Source: a virus
IMG/VR virus record: IMGVR_UViG_3300017989_000230
Span: 1-37,272 of that record
Length of the DNA: 37,272 bases
Reading direction: 5' to 3' (one strand)
Position 1 is the first letter of the stretch, and every line of letters starts with the position of its first letter. The notes beneath the pieces were generated by a model. That model ran no database searches. It was given only the letters and a program-made list of their open reading frames with translations, and was not told the origin of the DNA. Shown here piece by piece: positions 1 to 7,722 of the stretch. A program made the position numbers and the translations under genes.

Positions 1-740
1 ACGAAGCTGATGTCGAAGAACCTCGGCTTCGTGTTGATGGCGAACGTCTTCTTCCCGGTGGCCGGGTCGATGTCGTTCATGTGGAACTTGAGGTGGTCGC
101 AGTACTCCGCCCTCGTCTTGGCCACGTTGCCGCAGATCGAGCAGATGTCGAACGGGACCTTGGTGCCCATCGAGACGTCGGGATAGTCCCCGTTCTCGAT
201 GCGCGACAGGAACGGCGCGCCGCCGTGCTGCTGAGCCAGCTCGTGATCGACGAGGACGACGAGCTCGACCCTCCGCATCTGCGGGTTGGGCACCGCCAGG
301 ATCACCTCGCCGAGCATCCTCGGTTTCGGAACCCGATTGACCTTCGAGAAGAAGTCGTAGTTGACGTGGTGCACGAAGGGGTGCGCACCGTAGAACGTGG
401 TATAGCCGTAGCCCTTGGCCGCGCAGTAGTTCCACGCGAACTTCCTCTTCGTCTCGAGGTCGGCGTAGCGCACCTTGTCCCATCCAGGAGGCTCGTAGAC
501 GAGCGAGTCCCAGGGGAACCAGTCGCCGTTGATGTTGCTGGACCAGAACTCTCCGGAGCCGAGTGCGTTGACTAGCACCGCTGTCTTGCCCGCCTGCGGC
601 TTCAGCGAGTGGATGAACTGCTCGACCTCGGGGACGATGACGGACGAGATCTTCTCCAGGCCACCGTCGCTGTAGCGGATGAGCTCGACCAGGGGGTTGC
701 CCTGGGGATCTCTGGCAGCGAACTCGACCCGCTTGTACAT
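1..740 (-). CDS. Putative prohead maturation protease, 3' end outside the window
   Basis: The frame is open from the left edge to an ATG at 740-738, giving 246 residues of an incomplete protein. The ATG overlaps the TGA stop of the upstream gene (TGATG), so the two are probably coupled. Visible features are SSNINGDWFP at about residues 67-76, GAHPFVHH at 118-125, PDVSMG at 187-192, and a Cys/His cluster DICSICG...YCDHLKFH at 198-220 that looks like a zinc knuckle. A His followed downstream by an xVS-G segment is compatible with the HK97/S78-type prohead protease superfamily. I recall similar NGD and CSICG segments in head proteins of large phages, but I could not run an alignment. The position beside other virion genes supports a head role. 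It could instead be a non-enzymatic head protein. Confidence 0.62.
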   Translation of the reverse strand, partial: MYKRVEFAARDPQGNPLVELIRYSDGGLEKISSVIVPEVEQFIHSLKPQAGKTAVLVNALGSGEFWSSNINGDWFPWDSLVYEPPGWDKVRYADLETKRKFAWNYCAAKGYGYTTFYGAHPFVHHVNYDFFSKVNRVPKPRMLGEVILAVPNPQMRRVELVVLVDHELAQQHGGAPFLSRIENGDYPDVSMGTKVPFDICSICGNVAKTRAEYCDHLKFHMNDIDPATGKKTFAINTKPRFFDISF

Positions 741-1660
741 CAGTCCCCTCGAGGCGGGTTGCCCCTGCGCTGTCCGATGGCCCGGGTCTCGTGGACGCCG
801 AGAGCGAACGGGCTCTGCGACTCACCTTCCAGCGCACCCATCGTCCTGGCCATCCCCTCGTCGTAGCCGAGGTCGTAGAGGGACTGGCGCATGTCGTGGC
901 GGGTGCGGATCTTGCCCTTCTCTCCGGCCGTGGCCATCGCATCGGCGTGCCGCAGGGCTGCCAGCTGCTTGGCCTCCTCGAAGACCTCACGCTCCTGCCG
1001 CAAGAGGTCGAGGTTCATCGCCGCCTGCTGGCCCTGGGCCTGACCCACCGCGGTGTTGTAGGCCCGCTGACGGAGGGACTCTCCCGTCTCCGCCCCGCGG
1101 ACGAGAGCCTCGCCGATCTGTGGGACGGCCGGCCCGATGGGGGAAGTCGTCCGACGAAGATCGGAGAGCTGCTTCTGGGTACCGACGAGCTGCCGAGCGA
1201 CGTCTGCTCCCAGCAAGCTGTACTGTCCCTGCTGTCGGATGAACGAGGCTGCGACGTTGGGGTCGGCCGCGAGGGATGGGGCGAAGTTGTGGAGCGTATC
1301 GAAGCCGCCCTTCAGCTTCTTCGGATCGATCTCCTTGAGGTCCGGGTGCTCCTTCATCATCCGGCGGAAGCGGATGGGCTTCATCGCCTTGCTACCGAGA
1401 GCGGCAGCACCTCGGCCGATGAGGTTGATGGCAGCCGGAGCTCCGAACGCCGCGGCCGACACGAGTGCGGCCTGACCTAGACCCTGCTTCCAGTCGAAGC
1501 CACCACCCTCGGCCGCCGACGTCACGACGTTGCCGGCCGCGTCCACGATCTGGCCGTTGCCTCTCGCTGCACGCTTCACGACGGAGGCGGTCTTCTCGCG
1601 GATGTAGTCAGCGACGTGGGGGCGGATGGCTCCGCTCTCGACGAGTGCATCGAGGTTCAT
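740..1660 (-). CDS. Virion-block protein of unknown function, 306 aa
   Basis: I do not recognise a family. The start is the ATG at 1660-1658, which overlaps the upstream stop as ATGA; the stop overlaps the start of the protease-like gene. The N-terminal 40 residues contain IREKTASVV, one of many K-x-A motifs in this phage's virion proteins. A Gly/Ala-rich stretch at about residues 60-90 (LGQAALVSAAAFGAPAAIN) could be a membrane or amphipathic segment. The rest is Gln/Arg-rich and probably helical, for example AQGQQAAMNLDLLRQEREVF. Directly upstream of a protease and with helical composition, a scaffold or internal head protein is possible, but that is inference from context only. Confidence 0.8.
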   Translation of the reverse strand: MNLDALVESGAIRPHVADYIREKTASVVKRAARGNGQIVDAAGNVVTSAAEGGGFDWKQGLGQAALVSAAAFGAPAAINLIGRGAAALGSKAMKPIRFRRMMKEHPDLKEIDPKKLKGGFDTLHNFAPSLAADPNVAASFIRQQGQYSLLGADVARQLVGTQKQLSDLRRTTSPIGPAVPQIGEALVRGAETGESLRQRAYNTAVGQAQGQQAAMNLDLLRQEREVFEEAKQLAALRHADAMATAGEKGKIRTRHDMRQSLYDLGYDEGMARTMGALEGESQSPFALGVHETRAIGQRRGNPPRGD

Positions 1661-2043
1661 GTACGGAACCCTCCTCCTGGCGCCTGCGGCATCCCGCGAG
1701 GTGCGAGGTACTTGCGGCCGCGGAACCTGCTGGCGACCATCGACTTGATGTCGCCGGGCTGGCCGAACGGGTTGAGGAGTCCCTGCGCCATGGAGCTCAC
1801 GCGACGGCCTACCGTCTTCGCCCCGGAGATGATCTCGCCTGGTAGTGACGCCAGTGTGCCGACGGTCCCGAGTCCCTTCCCCAGTCCCCCTCCGACGAGA
1901 GAGCTGACGGCGCGGCTCTTGGTACCGACGGTAGCAGGAAGGCCCCCGGGAGACATGGGGTTGAAGCCCGAGAGCTTGGTGAGCTCGTCGAGCACCTGCA
2001 GCCTACGAGCCTGTCGCTGCGAGCTGGCCGCGAAGGAACTCAT
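1657..2043 (-). CDS. Small Gly-rich virion-block protein, 128 aa
   Basis: Unknown function. The frame is open further upstream to 2097, but the ATG at 2043-2041 is preferred: AAGGAG lies four bases upstream, and the longer form would overlap the upstream gene much further. Even so the gene overlaps the end of that gene by 41 bases. It is rich in Gly, Ser and Arg (SSLVGGGLGKGLGTVGTLAS) and ends in a basic segment (RFRGRKYLAPRGMP). The Gly-rich core resembles the other small proteins of the virion blocks at 14289-14720 and 22074-22412. It could be a membrane-active or internal virion protein. Confidence 0.75.
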   Translation of the reverse strand: MSSFAASSQRQARRLQVLDELTKLSGFNPMSPGGLPATVGTKSRAVSSLVGGGLGKGLGTVGTLASLPGEIISGAKTVGRRVSSMAQGLLNPFGQPGDIKSMVASRFRGRKYLAPRGMPQAPGGGFRT

Positions 2044-3223
2044 CGATCTCCTTGAAGTGGGCGTCGAGCTGACGCCAGGCAGCCGCGATCTTCTCACGCT
2101 CGGTAGCGAACTCGAGGAACGCGGCGTAGCTGCTCACCAGGGGGCTCTCCGGGTTGGGGATGCGAGCGACGGAGGCAGTCTTCGAGAGCTGCTCCGTGAT
2201 GGCCTGTGCCGAGGCGACCTTCTGCTGGACGAGACCACCGATGACGGGAGCCATCGTGTCGTGGTGGACCTGCTCGTTGCCGTCGCAGATGGAGAAGCAC
2301 GCCCCGGAGATGTCGCCGAAGGACACGCCGCCGGCGACGGCCTCCTTGACGTGGCCGAAGAAGTCGGACCACGCCTGCCGGGCCCGGAGGTCCATGAAGT
2401 TGTATTGCGAGGCCAGCGCTTCCTTCTGCCCCTCGATGGTGGTGCGCAGGGAGATGACCTCGTGGTACGGGTTCTCGTAGGGGTAGGCCCGGTTGAGGAC
2501 GGCCGACGCGGTCTTCGTCCCGTCCTCGCTCGCGGCGTGTCCGGGGAGTCCGGTGGGGCTCACCGCCTGCTGGATGTCAGCCCGCACGTCCGGGTGCTCC
2601 TTGTGGGTGTCGATGTCGGTGATCTGGCTCTTGTCCTCGCCGATGAACTCGGTCAGGAAGCTGGGCGACGGAAGGTAGCCCGTCTTGTTCCCCGCCAGGT
2701 CCATCGGCGCCTTGAGGACGACACCCTTCGAGGTCACCGGGTGGGAGAACTCCGCCTTGCCAGTCCCGGCGAGCGCGGCCTTCTCCATCAGGTGCCCCAG
2801 GAACGCCTGCTCGAGCACGGCGTAGCCGTCGTCCTTGAACAGGTCCTGCGGAGCGTGGTCGTACTCCGGGGCGCTGATGATGACGTGGGCCAGCTTCGTA
2901 CCATCCGAGAGCTGCTGGACGACCTTGGCCGGGTCGGCCGGCGTGAAGCTCGGGTAGACGAGGCCGCCCTTGTTCTCGGCCGCACCCTTCTCGAACACCC
3001 GGGCGTTGACCTCGAGGTTCGCGAACTCGCAGATGCGGTTGATGTGCTCGACCTGGATGCCCGACGTCTCGCTGGCGAGCTTCGTCACGGCCTCGGTGAG
3101 TGGCACACCCTCGTTGAGGAACTTGGCCGCGGCCTGCTTGCCCATCAACTTCAGCGTGTCGGCGTCGAGGGAGACCTGGGAGCTTCGGCCAGCGAGCAGG
3201 TACTGAACGAGGTCGTCTGACAT
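2003..3223 (-). CDS. Virion-block protein of unknown function, 406 aa
   Basis: I do not recognise a family. The start is the ATG at 3223-3221 (MSDDLVQYLL). The frame extends to 3292, but that would run into the promoter region, and a GAGAGG-type ribosome site precedes 3223. The protein is mixed alpha/beta without a predicted membrane segment. It contains several K-x-A motifs (LMEKAAL, GTKTASAV, QQKVASAQ, LSKTASVA) and a helical C-terminus. It is the first gene of a four-gene minus-strand block ending with the protease-like gene, and is served by the TTGACA-N18-TACGAT promoter at 3263-3292. A structural role is inferred from the block. Confidence 0.82.
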   Translation of the reverse strand: MSDDLVQYLLAGRSSQVSLDADTLKLMGKQAAAKFLNEGVPLTEAVTKLASETSGIQVEHINRICEFANLEVNARVFEKGAAENKGGLVYPSFTPADPAKVVQQLSDGTKLAHVIISAPEYDHAPQDLFKDDGYAVLEQAFLGHLMEKAALAGTGKAEFSHPVTSKGVVLKAPMDLAGNKTGYLPSPSFLTEFIGEDKSQITDIDTHKEHPDVRADIQQAVSPTGLPGHAASEDGTKTASAVLNRAYPYENPYHEVISLRTTIEGQKEALASQYNFMDLRARQAWSDFFGHVKEAVAGGVSFGDISGACFSICDGNEQVHHDTMAPVIGGLVQQKVASAQAITEQLSKTASVARIPNPESPLVSSYAAFLEFATEREKIAAAWRQLDAHFKEIDEFLRGQLAATGS

Positions 3224-3262
3224 GCTTCCGTCCTCTCGTCCCAATGTCGTTCGGTCAGGCAC

Positions 3263-3292
3263 ATCGTAAGAGCAACCTCCAGGACTTGTCAA
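3263..3292 (-). promoter_or_regulatory. Sigma70-like promoter of the leftmost virion block
   Basis: On the minus strand, TTGACA (3292-3287) and TACGAT (3268-3263) are separated by 18 bases and lie about 40 bases upstream of the ATG at 3223. The -35 box sits inside a 13-base palindrome (GACTTGTCAAGTC, 3283-3295) that also holds the -35 box of the divergent plus-strand promoter. Confidence 0.65.
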
Positions 3293-3295
3293 GTC
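3283..3295. promoter_or_regulatory. Palindrome shared by two divergent -35 boxes, candidate operator
   Basis: GACTTG-T-CAAGTC is a perfect inverted repeat around one central base. It contains TTGTCA for the plus strand and TTGACA for the minus strand. A protein bound here could control both the regulator gene at 3344 and the virion block starting at 3223. The adjacent HTH protein is an obvious candidate, but this is inference. Confidence 0.5.
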
Positions 3296-3313
3296 GTTTG
3301 GGCATGATAGACT
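3286..3313 (+). promoter_or_regulatory. Sigma70-like promoter of the HTH regulator gene
   Basis: TTGTCA (3286-3291), a 16-base spacer and TAGACT (3308-3313) precede the ATG at 3344, which has AGGAGGT upstream. It matches the host-type consensus and differs from the TATAAGGG elements in front of other plus-strand units. Confidence 0.55.
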
Positions 3314-3343
3314 AGTAGCAGGTCAGTCAGGAGGTCGGCACTC

Positions 3344-4030
3344 ATGGAAGATCTATGGTGCGGTTTCAGCGACGCCTTGAGTTTGCTGGGAGTGACAGCA
3401 CAGCACCTCAACCGCTACGCCAAGGAAGGAGTCATCCGCGAGACAAAGACGGACGGCAAAAGACTCTTCCTTCGGCAGGACGTGCAAGATGTGAATGAGG
3501 CGCGAGAGAGGATCGGCGATGTTCGACGCAACCCTCTTCGAGTGGCTGTGCTGCTCGTCCGCCTGGAGCGCACGGAGAGATTCACCGAGCACTTGATGGA
3601 GGTGATCGGCCACAACCCGAAGCCTGTCAACCTGGACATCCCAACCGCTATCGAGCTGTACCGCGCCTGTGTCCTGATGGCGGCCGAGGCTACTCCGAGC
3701 ATCGACAAGATCAGGTACTGGACCTACATCATCGACGGTCTTCGACAGGACCACTTCGAGATGATGACATCGCTGTCCAAGCAGCCATGGAGGATCTTCC
3801 TCCAGCTCGTCGACTCGTTCATCAGCCACCTCGCCGACAGCCCTCTCATCGAGACGGAGCTGCTGGTGCAGATACTCCACGACCGGCTTCTCCGAGCTCG
3901 CCGTAGCCTGCGTCAGGAGATCGTCGTCTTCGAGGCAGTCAACCAACGCGACTTGGGCGAGCTCGCCGCAGCGATGTGCGTAGCCCAGTCCGACATCGAC
4001 AGCTGGATCAATCCTGCGGATAAGGGTTAG
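3344..4030 (+). CDS. MerR/excisionase-like HTH DNA-binding protein, 228 aa
   Basis: Residues 8-50 read as a winged-helix module of the MerR/HTH_17 type: SDALSLLGVTAQHLNRYAKE gives the two helices, followed by GVIRETKTDGKRLFLRQDV as wing and strand. The remaining 175 residues are helical and unfamiliar; they could be a dimerisation or effector domain. A strong ribosome site (AGGAGGT) precedes the ATG. The gene is alone on the plus strand between two minus-strand virion blocks, shares a palindromic promoter region with one of them, and its last 23 bases overlap tail to tail with the terminase gene. These features suggest a transcription regulator of the virion genes, possibly autoregulated. The function is inferred from the HTH and position. 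Confidence 0.78.
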   Translation: MEDLWCGFSDALSLLGVTAQHLNRYAKEGVIRETKTDGKRLFLRQDVQDVNEARERIGDVRRNPLRVAVLLVRLERTERFTEHLMEVIGHNPKPVNLDIPTAIELYRACVLMAAEATPSIDKIRYWTYIIDGLRQDHFEMMTSLSKQPWRIFLQLVDSFISHLADSPLIETELLVQILHDRLLRARRSLRQEIVVFEAVNQRDLGELAAAMCVAQSDIDSWINPADKG

Positions 4031-5834
4031 GCTCGTCCTTCACCGGGTCCGTCGGCCGCAGAATGTCCGGCCGCGGATGCACCAGGATGGACACGAGGAA
4101 GCTCAGCACCAACGAGTGGAATGCGTCGTCAGTCGTGCCCGGGGTCTTGTCGTAGACGATCATTCGCTGCCGCTCGTTGTACTCGCTGTAGATGTTGAGC
4201 ATGTCCTGCCCGAACGGCTCCTGGAAGATGTCCCACGAGGGGAACGTGAAGACGTTGCGCCTCTTGATGGCATTGAAGACGTCGGACATCACCTCGGTGC
4301 GGTGGACCACGAAGCGGCCAAGACGATCCTCCCACCGGACCTTCTGGCTGGGAGCGGTGTACTGGTACTTCACCACCCGCTTCGACCCGTAGGCTCGAAC
4401 GAGCTTGTCGTTCCGGTCGAAGCCGCCGCCGTAGTCCACGCCGATGAGCCGCGGATTCCACGCGAGCACCAGGTCTTTGATGATGGAGATCTGCCGGTCG
4501 GGCTCCGTCTCCGGGCCCTCGAAGCGGTGCCAGAAGAACGGGGTGAACCTGTCCTCTAGGTAGGCAGCGATGTTGATGACGGTGAACGAGTTGTTCTCTC
4601 CTGTGCCCCAGTCGATGCCGAAGAAGACGTCGACGCCGGCGAGCCTCGTCTTCAACTCCAGCAGCCTGTCCGGGGACATCAACAGGTCCTTGTTGCAGTT
4701 GTCGATGACGTCCTGCTGCGCGAGTGGTCTGCTGCCGCTGTCGTAGGAGAGGCCAAGGACCTCGTTGTGGAACTGGGCGACCGAGTACTTCCTCATCTTG
4801 TCGAGGATGTCGCCCCACTCGATCCACGGCACCATCAGCTGCGGGATCCTGAACGCCTCGTAGGGCTGGTCGATCTTCGGATTGGCCATCCGGGCCCAGC
4901 GGGCCTCGGGGTGCATCGGGTTGATGAGCTCGCCGCAGTTGTCGCAGATGAGTCCCTTGAGGCCGACGTTATCCCCGTCGAGGATGTTCCAGTATCTGCC
5001 GGCCGCACCTTCGGCGTTCGATCCGCAGCGGTCGCAGGGAACCACCCACTCGCACTGGGTGGAGTAGTTGAGCCACCAGTACTCCATCGGGTTGTCGAGG
5101 GAGAGCGGCGTGCCCGAGTAGCAGAAGAACTTGAACGGCGAGTGGGACGCGCACTCCTCGATGACCGGCAGGTTCTCCAGCAGGATGGACTGCATCTCGT
5201 CGATGTCGATCATGTCGGCGGGGATGCCGCGGACACGGTCGGCGTTGAGGAATGCGTAGCGGAGGATCCAGGACGACCTGTTGATGAACTGCTTCTGGAA
5301 GACGTTGTCCATCAGCTCGGACGTGGTCCACGCCTTGAGCTTGGGGGACGTGAGGATGGGCTCCTTCAGTCGGTCCTGTGAGAACGTCTTCGTCTGCGTG
5401 TTGGAAGGAGAGACGTAGAGGATCCTGAAGCCTGGAATCATGCAGGCGTAGGCCATGCCCTTGTTGCCGAGGGTCGTGGACTTCTCGACCTGCCGACCAC
5501 ACTTCAGCAATACCCTCTTCGAGGGGGTGTCGTAGACGTCGATGAGGTACCGTCGCTCGCTGAAGCTGAACGGCACCATCCGCTGCTTGGCCGCGTCTCG
5601 GATCTCGACGGAGAACTCCACGAACTGCGACGGAGACGCCGAGATGAGATCGGCTCGGAGCTCGTCCACGTACTCCGCGTCGAACGTATCCAGGTAGTCG
5701 GAGGGGTCCTCGAGGTCCACTTCCTCTGCATAGTCCGGCTCGCCGTTGGGGAGGATGATGACCGGACGGTCCGACTCCGAGTAGTCGCAGATGCGGGAGA
5801 GCTCGAACTCTTCTGTGGGCACCGACCTGACCAT
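4008..5834 (-). CDS. terL: Terminase large subunit (DNA-packaging ATPase/nuclease)
   Basis: This is the motor that packages DNA into the prohead and cuts it. The 608-aa product has a Walker A-like loop GRQVEKST at residues 113-120, a Walker B segment MIDIDE at 208-213, and a motif III-like CYSGTP at 238-243. A CX2C pair (267/270) and a second (297/300) form a zinc ribbon. The RNase H-like nuclease shows GIDWGTG with Asp408, a later GVDYGGG strand, and a final DDAFHS. The Walker A has Glu where the usual Gly precedes Lys-Ser. The frame is open to a TTG at 5870, but the ATG at 5834 has GGAGG nine bases upstream. It is a single-gene minus-strand unit; no small terminase subunit was identified. 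Confidence 0.93.
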   Translation of the reverse strand: MVRSVPTEEFELSRICDYSESDRPVIILPNGEPDYAEEVDLEDPSDYLDTFDAEYVDELRADLISASPSQFVEFSVEIRDAAKQRMVPFSFSERRYLIDVYDTPSKRVLLKCGRQVEKSTTLGNKGMAYACMIPGFRILYVSPSNTQTKTFSQDRLKEPILTSPKLKAWTTSELMDNVFQKQFINRSSWILRYAFLNADRVRGIPADMIDIDEMQSILLENLPVIEECASHSPFKFFCYSGTPLSLDNPMEYWWLNYSTQCEWVVPCDRCGSNAEGAAGRYWNILDGDNVGLKGLICDNCGELINPMHPEARWARMANPKIDQPYEAFRIPQLMVPWIEWGDILDKMRKYSVAQFHNEVLGLSYDSGSRPLAQQDVIDNCNKDLLMSPDRLLELKTRLAGVDVFFGIDWGTGENNSFTVINIAAYLEDRFTPFFWHRFEGPETEPDRQISIIKDLVLAWNPRLIGVDYGGGFDRNDKLVRAYGSKRVVKYQYTAPSQKVRWEDRLGRFVVHRTEVMSDVFNAIKRRNVFTFPSWDIFQEPFGQDMLNIYSEYNERQRMIVYDKTPGTTDDAFHSLVLSFLVSILVHPRPDILRPTDPVKDEPNPYPQD

Positions 5835-5880
5835 GCTCATCATCCTCCCCGGGGATGCGCAGAAAGTCAACCACTACGGG

Positions 5881-5889
5881 TATAAGGGG
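5881..5889 (+). promoter_or_regulatory. TATAAGGG element, candidate phage promoter (copy 1)
   Basis: TATAAGGGG lies 44 bases upstream of the ATG at 5925, in the gap between the divergent terminase gene and the plus-strand island. The same octamer occurs at 20879 and 27805, each time in a divergent gap and reading toward plus-strand genes. No TTGACA-like box is seen 16-18 bases upstream. The following bases GTTTGGAATCC resemble those after copy 2. Confidence 0.5.
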
Positions 5890-5924
5890 TTTGGAATCCA
5901 GTCAACAGTTAGCCGGAGGGCACC

Positions 5925-6242
5925 ATGCCTAAGAAGTGGGTCGTCTTCTGGATCGCCTGCGACATCCCTGTAGAGGATGAGGAGTACGTTGATCCCTGGG
6001 AGGCGTACATGGAGGGTGGCCTGTCTCCCGGACTCGGTATAGAGTTCGTGGTCAGCGAGTCCCAGTGGGAAGCCGAGCAGGAGGTCCTAGCCTATGTCCA
6101 GGAGAAGCACGAAGATCTCTCGCTGGAGGCCGTCTACGTTATGTCGTGGGAGGACTTTCTATTCGACGCTACCTGCCGCCTCGACTCTGCGATGGCTGAG
6201 CATCTTCAGCAGCAAGCTGAAGCTCGTCGGGCTGGACCCTGA
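5925..6242 (+). CDS. Small acidic protein of unknown function, 105 aa
   Basis: Not recognised. The protein starts MPKKWVVFWIACDIPVEDEE and is rich in Glu and Asp, with no clear membrane segment or motif. The ATG has GGAGGG seven bases upstream. It is the first gene of the plus-strand island ending at the terminator at 7723. Third-position GC content is high up to about 6185 and then drops in this frame while it rises in the next frame. The last 18 residues (SAMAEHLQQQ...) may therefore not be the real end; a frameshift into the next reading frame is possible. Confidence 0.65.
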   Translation: MPKKWVVFWIACDIPVEDEEYVDPWEAYMEGGLSPGLGIEFVVSESQWEAEQEVLAYVQEKHEDLSLEAVYVMSWEDFLFDATCRLDSAMAEHLQQQAEARRAGP

Positions 6243-6483
6243 AGACCCTGCCGTCCACCCCACGAAGAACGGACCGCTGGAGTTCGTCGTGGAGATCCGG
6301 TTCGGGGACCGGGCCCACCCCGACAACATCCCACTCATCCGGAAGATGCTCCTCCAGTTCGCCAACGCGAACGAGTCCGAGGTGGCTTCCGGTGCGGACA
6401 TCCGTGCAACAGGTATGCGCTTCGTGGTACAACTGAAGCGCAGACTGATACTGGAGCTGACGGATCCACTGGAGGAAGAATGA
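6196..6483 (+). CDS. Unknown protein, about 95 aa, start uncertain
   Basis: The C-terminal part (GPLEFVVEIRFGDRAHPDNI, then MRFVVQLKRRLILEL) looks like a small alpha/beta domain of unknown family. The frame has no usable ATG, GTG or TTG near its apparent beginning. The only upstream ATG is at 6094, which would overlap the previous gene by about 150 bases, and the next is at 6346. Codon bias in this frame becomes coding-like at about 6187, so I give the CTG at 6196 (LSIFSSKLKLVGL) as the least bad start. The alternative is a +1 frameshift joining it to the previous frame. The stop overlaps the next gene as ATGA, which confirms the end. Confidence 0.55.
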   Translation: MSIFSSKLKLVGLDPEDPAVHPTKNGPLEFVVEIRFGDRAHPDNIPLIRKMLLQFANANESEVASGADIRATGMRFVVQLKRRLILELTDPLEEE

Positions 6484-6854
6484 AGATCGCACTCTACATC
6501 GCCGTCCCCATCGTGGTGCTAGGCCTGATGGGACTGAACCTCTACCAGATGGGTCAGGTGAGCTCGCTGCAGGAGATGAACGACAGCCTCCAGCGCGAGA
6601 ACCTCGACCTGGCCAAGGACTGCAGCGCGGTTGCCTCGTGGACGGATCGGGTGATGGCCCGGTCGAAGATCATCCGCGACGACTACCGCGAGCTGCAGCG
6701 ACAGATCATTCACAGCGTCCCAGAAGAAAAGATGGGCGCAGCGCTGACGAGGTGGGCGAGCCATGAACCGCAACCAGAAGACCATCCTGCAACGCAGACC
6801 TGGTGGCAGCGCCTCCTCTTCCCCCAACCCACGGGGATGGGGGGACCCGACTAG
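6480..6854 (+). CDS. Membrane-anchored coiled-coil protein, 124 aa (spanin-like?)
   Basis: The N-terminus has a single hydrophobic helix, IALYIAVPIVVLGLMGLNLY, at residues 3-22. A heptad-like segment follows (QVSSLQEMNDSLQRENLDLA), then a charged helical region to about residue 85 and a Pro-rich tail. One N-terminal anchor with a periplasmic coiled coil is the layout of phage inner-membrane spanins, but many unrelated phage proteins share it and no endolysin or holin is nearby. Its start overlaps the previous stop (ATGA). Its last 92 bases overlap the RNase HII gene, an unusually long overlap. Confidence 0.65.
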   Translation: MKIALYIAVPIVVLGLMGLNLYQMGQVSSLQEMNDSLQRENLDLAKDCSAVASWTDRVMARSKIIRDDYRELQRQIIHSVPEEKMGAALTRWASHEPQPEDHPATQTWWQRLLFPQPTGMGGPD

Positions 6855-7449
6855 TTATCTCGTCGCCGGACTGGACGAGGTCGGGATGGGGTGCCTCGCC
6901 GGCCCGGTGCTCGTCGCCATCGCCGTCTTCGAGGAAGGTCCTCCACCGTTCCCCGGTCTGGACGACTCGAAGAAACTTTCTCCCAGTAGGCGCAGACAGC
7001 TCTACTGGAAGATCTTCGACGAGGCGGTGACCATCGGCCTCGGCTTCAGCACCAACGAGGTAGTGGACCAGCACGGCATCCGAGAGGCGTGGAACCGAGC
7101 TGCGTCGATGGCTGCAGAGGGGCTGGAGCACACGCCAGACAAGACCTACATCGACGGGCACATCGAGCCCCGGGTGGCGAAGGTCCTCGGCAACTCCATC
7201 ACGATGCCGAAGGCCGACTCCAAGATCTGGCAGGTCTCGGCGGCGAGCATCGTGGCCAAGGTGATCCGGGACGACTGGATGTCGAGCCTGGCGAAGGAGT
7301 ACCCGGGATACGGATTCGAGAAGCACAAGGGCTACGGCACGGAGCTACATCGATCGGCGATCATGGAGAGGGGATTTTCTCCCTTGCATCGTCGCAGCTT
7401 CTGCCGCAAGATACGTCCCCACGGTTTCGGCGGAGGGGCCGCCGAATGA
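6763..7449 (+). CDS. rnhB: Ribonuclease HII
   Basis: RNase HII cleaves the RNA strand of RNA-DNA hybrids and removes single ribonucleotides. The 228-aa product shows GLDEVGMGCLAGPV at residues 36-49 (catalytic Asp38-Glu39), DDSKKLS at 67-73, YIDGH with Asp131, SAASIVAKVIRD ending in Asp170, and the family signature YGFEKHKGYGT at 183-193. The first 30 residues are an extra Pro/Ser-rich tail. The ATG at 6763 is accepted because codon bias is already coding-like there and GAGGTGGG lies upstream. It could remove primers during phage replication or R-loops formed by the phage polymerase. The GMGC in the first motif replaces the usual GRGP. Confidence 0.93.
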   Translation: MNRNQKTILQRRPGGSASSSPNPRGWGDPTSYLVAGLDEVGMGCLAGPVLVAIAVFEEGPPPFPGLDDSKKLSPSRRRQLYWKIFDEAVTIGLGFSTNEVVDQHGIREAWNRAASMAAEGLEHTPDKTYIDGHIEPRVAKVLGNSITMPKADSKIWQVSAASIVAKVIRDDWMSSLAKEYPGYGFEKHKGYGTELHRSAIMERGFSPLHRRSFCRKIRPHGFGGGAAE

Positions 7450-7462
7450 ACAGGAGGTCGGC

Positions 7463-7699
7463 ATGAGCAGACAGAGAGGCAAGTGGTTCAGGGAGAAGGG
7501 CGACCGCAAGGCGGCGCGGGACTTCGCCAAGGAGCACGGCATGTGCATCTGGGAGGTGAAGCACTACGGCGCCGCCAACGGCAAGAAGAAGCGGCCGCTC
7601 GAGGGCGTCAACTTCTACTGCGGGCACTACCTGACCGAGCAGATCGAGGCCAAGATGCAGGCCGGTCGGATGGTTCTGAAGAAGCTCGGCTCCTACTAG
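7463..7699 (+). CDS. Small basic protein of unknown function, 78 aa
   Basis: Not recognised. The sequence is strongly basic at the N-terminus (SRQRGKWFREKGDRKAARDF) and contains two cysteines that do not form a CX2C pair. AGGAGGT is placed seven bases before the ATG. It is the last gene of the island, 14 bases after RNase HII and followed by a strong terminator. The basic charge would allow nucleic-acid binding, but nothing more specific can be said. Confidence 0.75.
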   Translation: MSRQRGKWFREKGDRKAARDFAKEHGMCIWEVKHYGAANGKKKRPLEGVNFYCGHYLTEQIEAKMQAGRMVLKKLGSY

Positions 7700-7722
7700 G
7701 CGCCGGCATTCCAGGTGCGCTA

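Noticed and set aside
1616-3220. 534-aa plus-strand open frame opposite the left virion block
   Set aside because: It spans three minus-strand genes with proper overlaps and starts; its composition is that of an antisense GC-rich frame.
4019-4026. GATAAGGG, one base different from the TATAAGGG element
   Set aside because: It lies inside the end of the regulator gene and no plus-strand gene follows; a similar GATAAGGG on the minus strand at 7989-7982 is inside the ligase gene, so this form looks like chance.
5860-5910. Minus-strand TTGACT boxes upstream of the terminase gene
   Set aside because: No -10 box lies at 16-18 bases from either TTGACT; the nearest TATACC is at 15 bases and overlaps the TATAAGGG element, so I do not call a promoter there.
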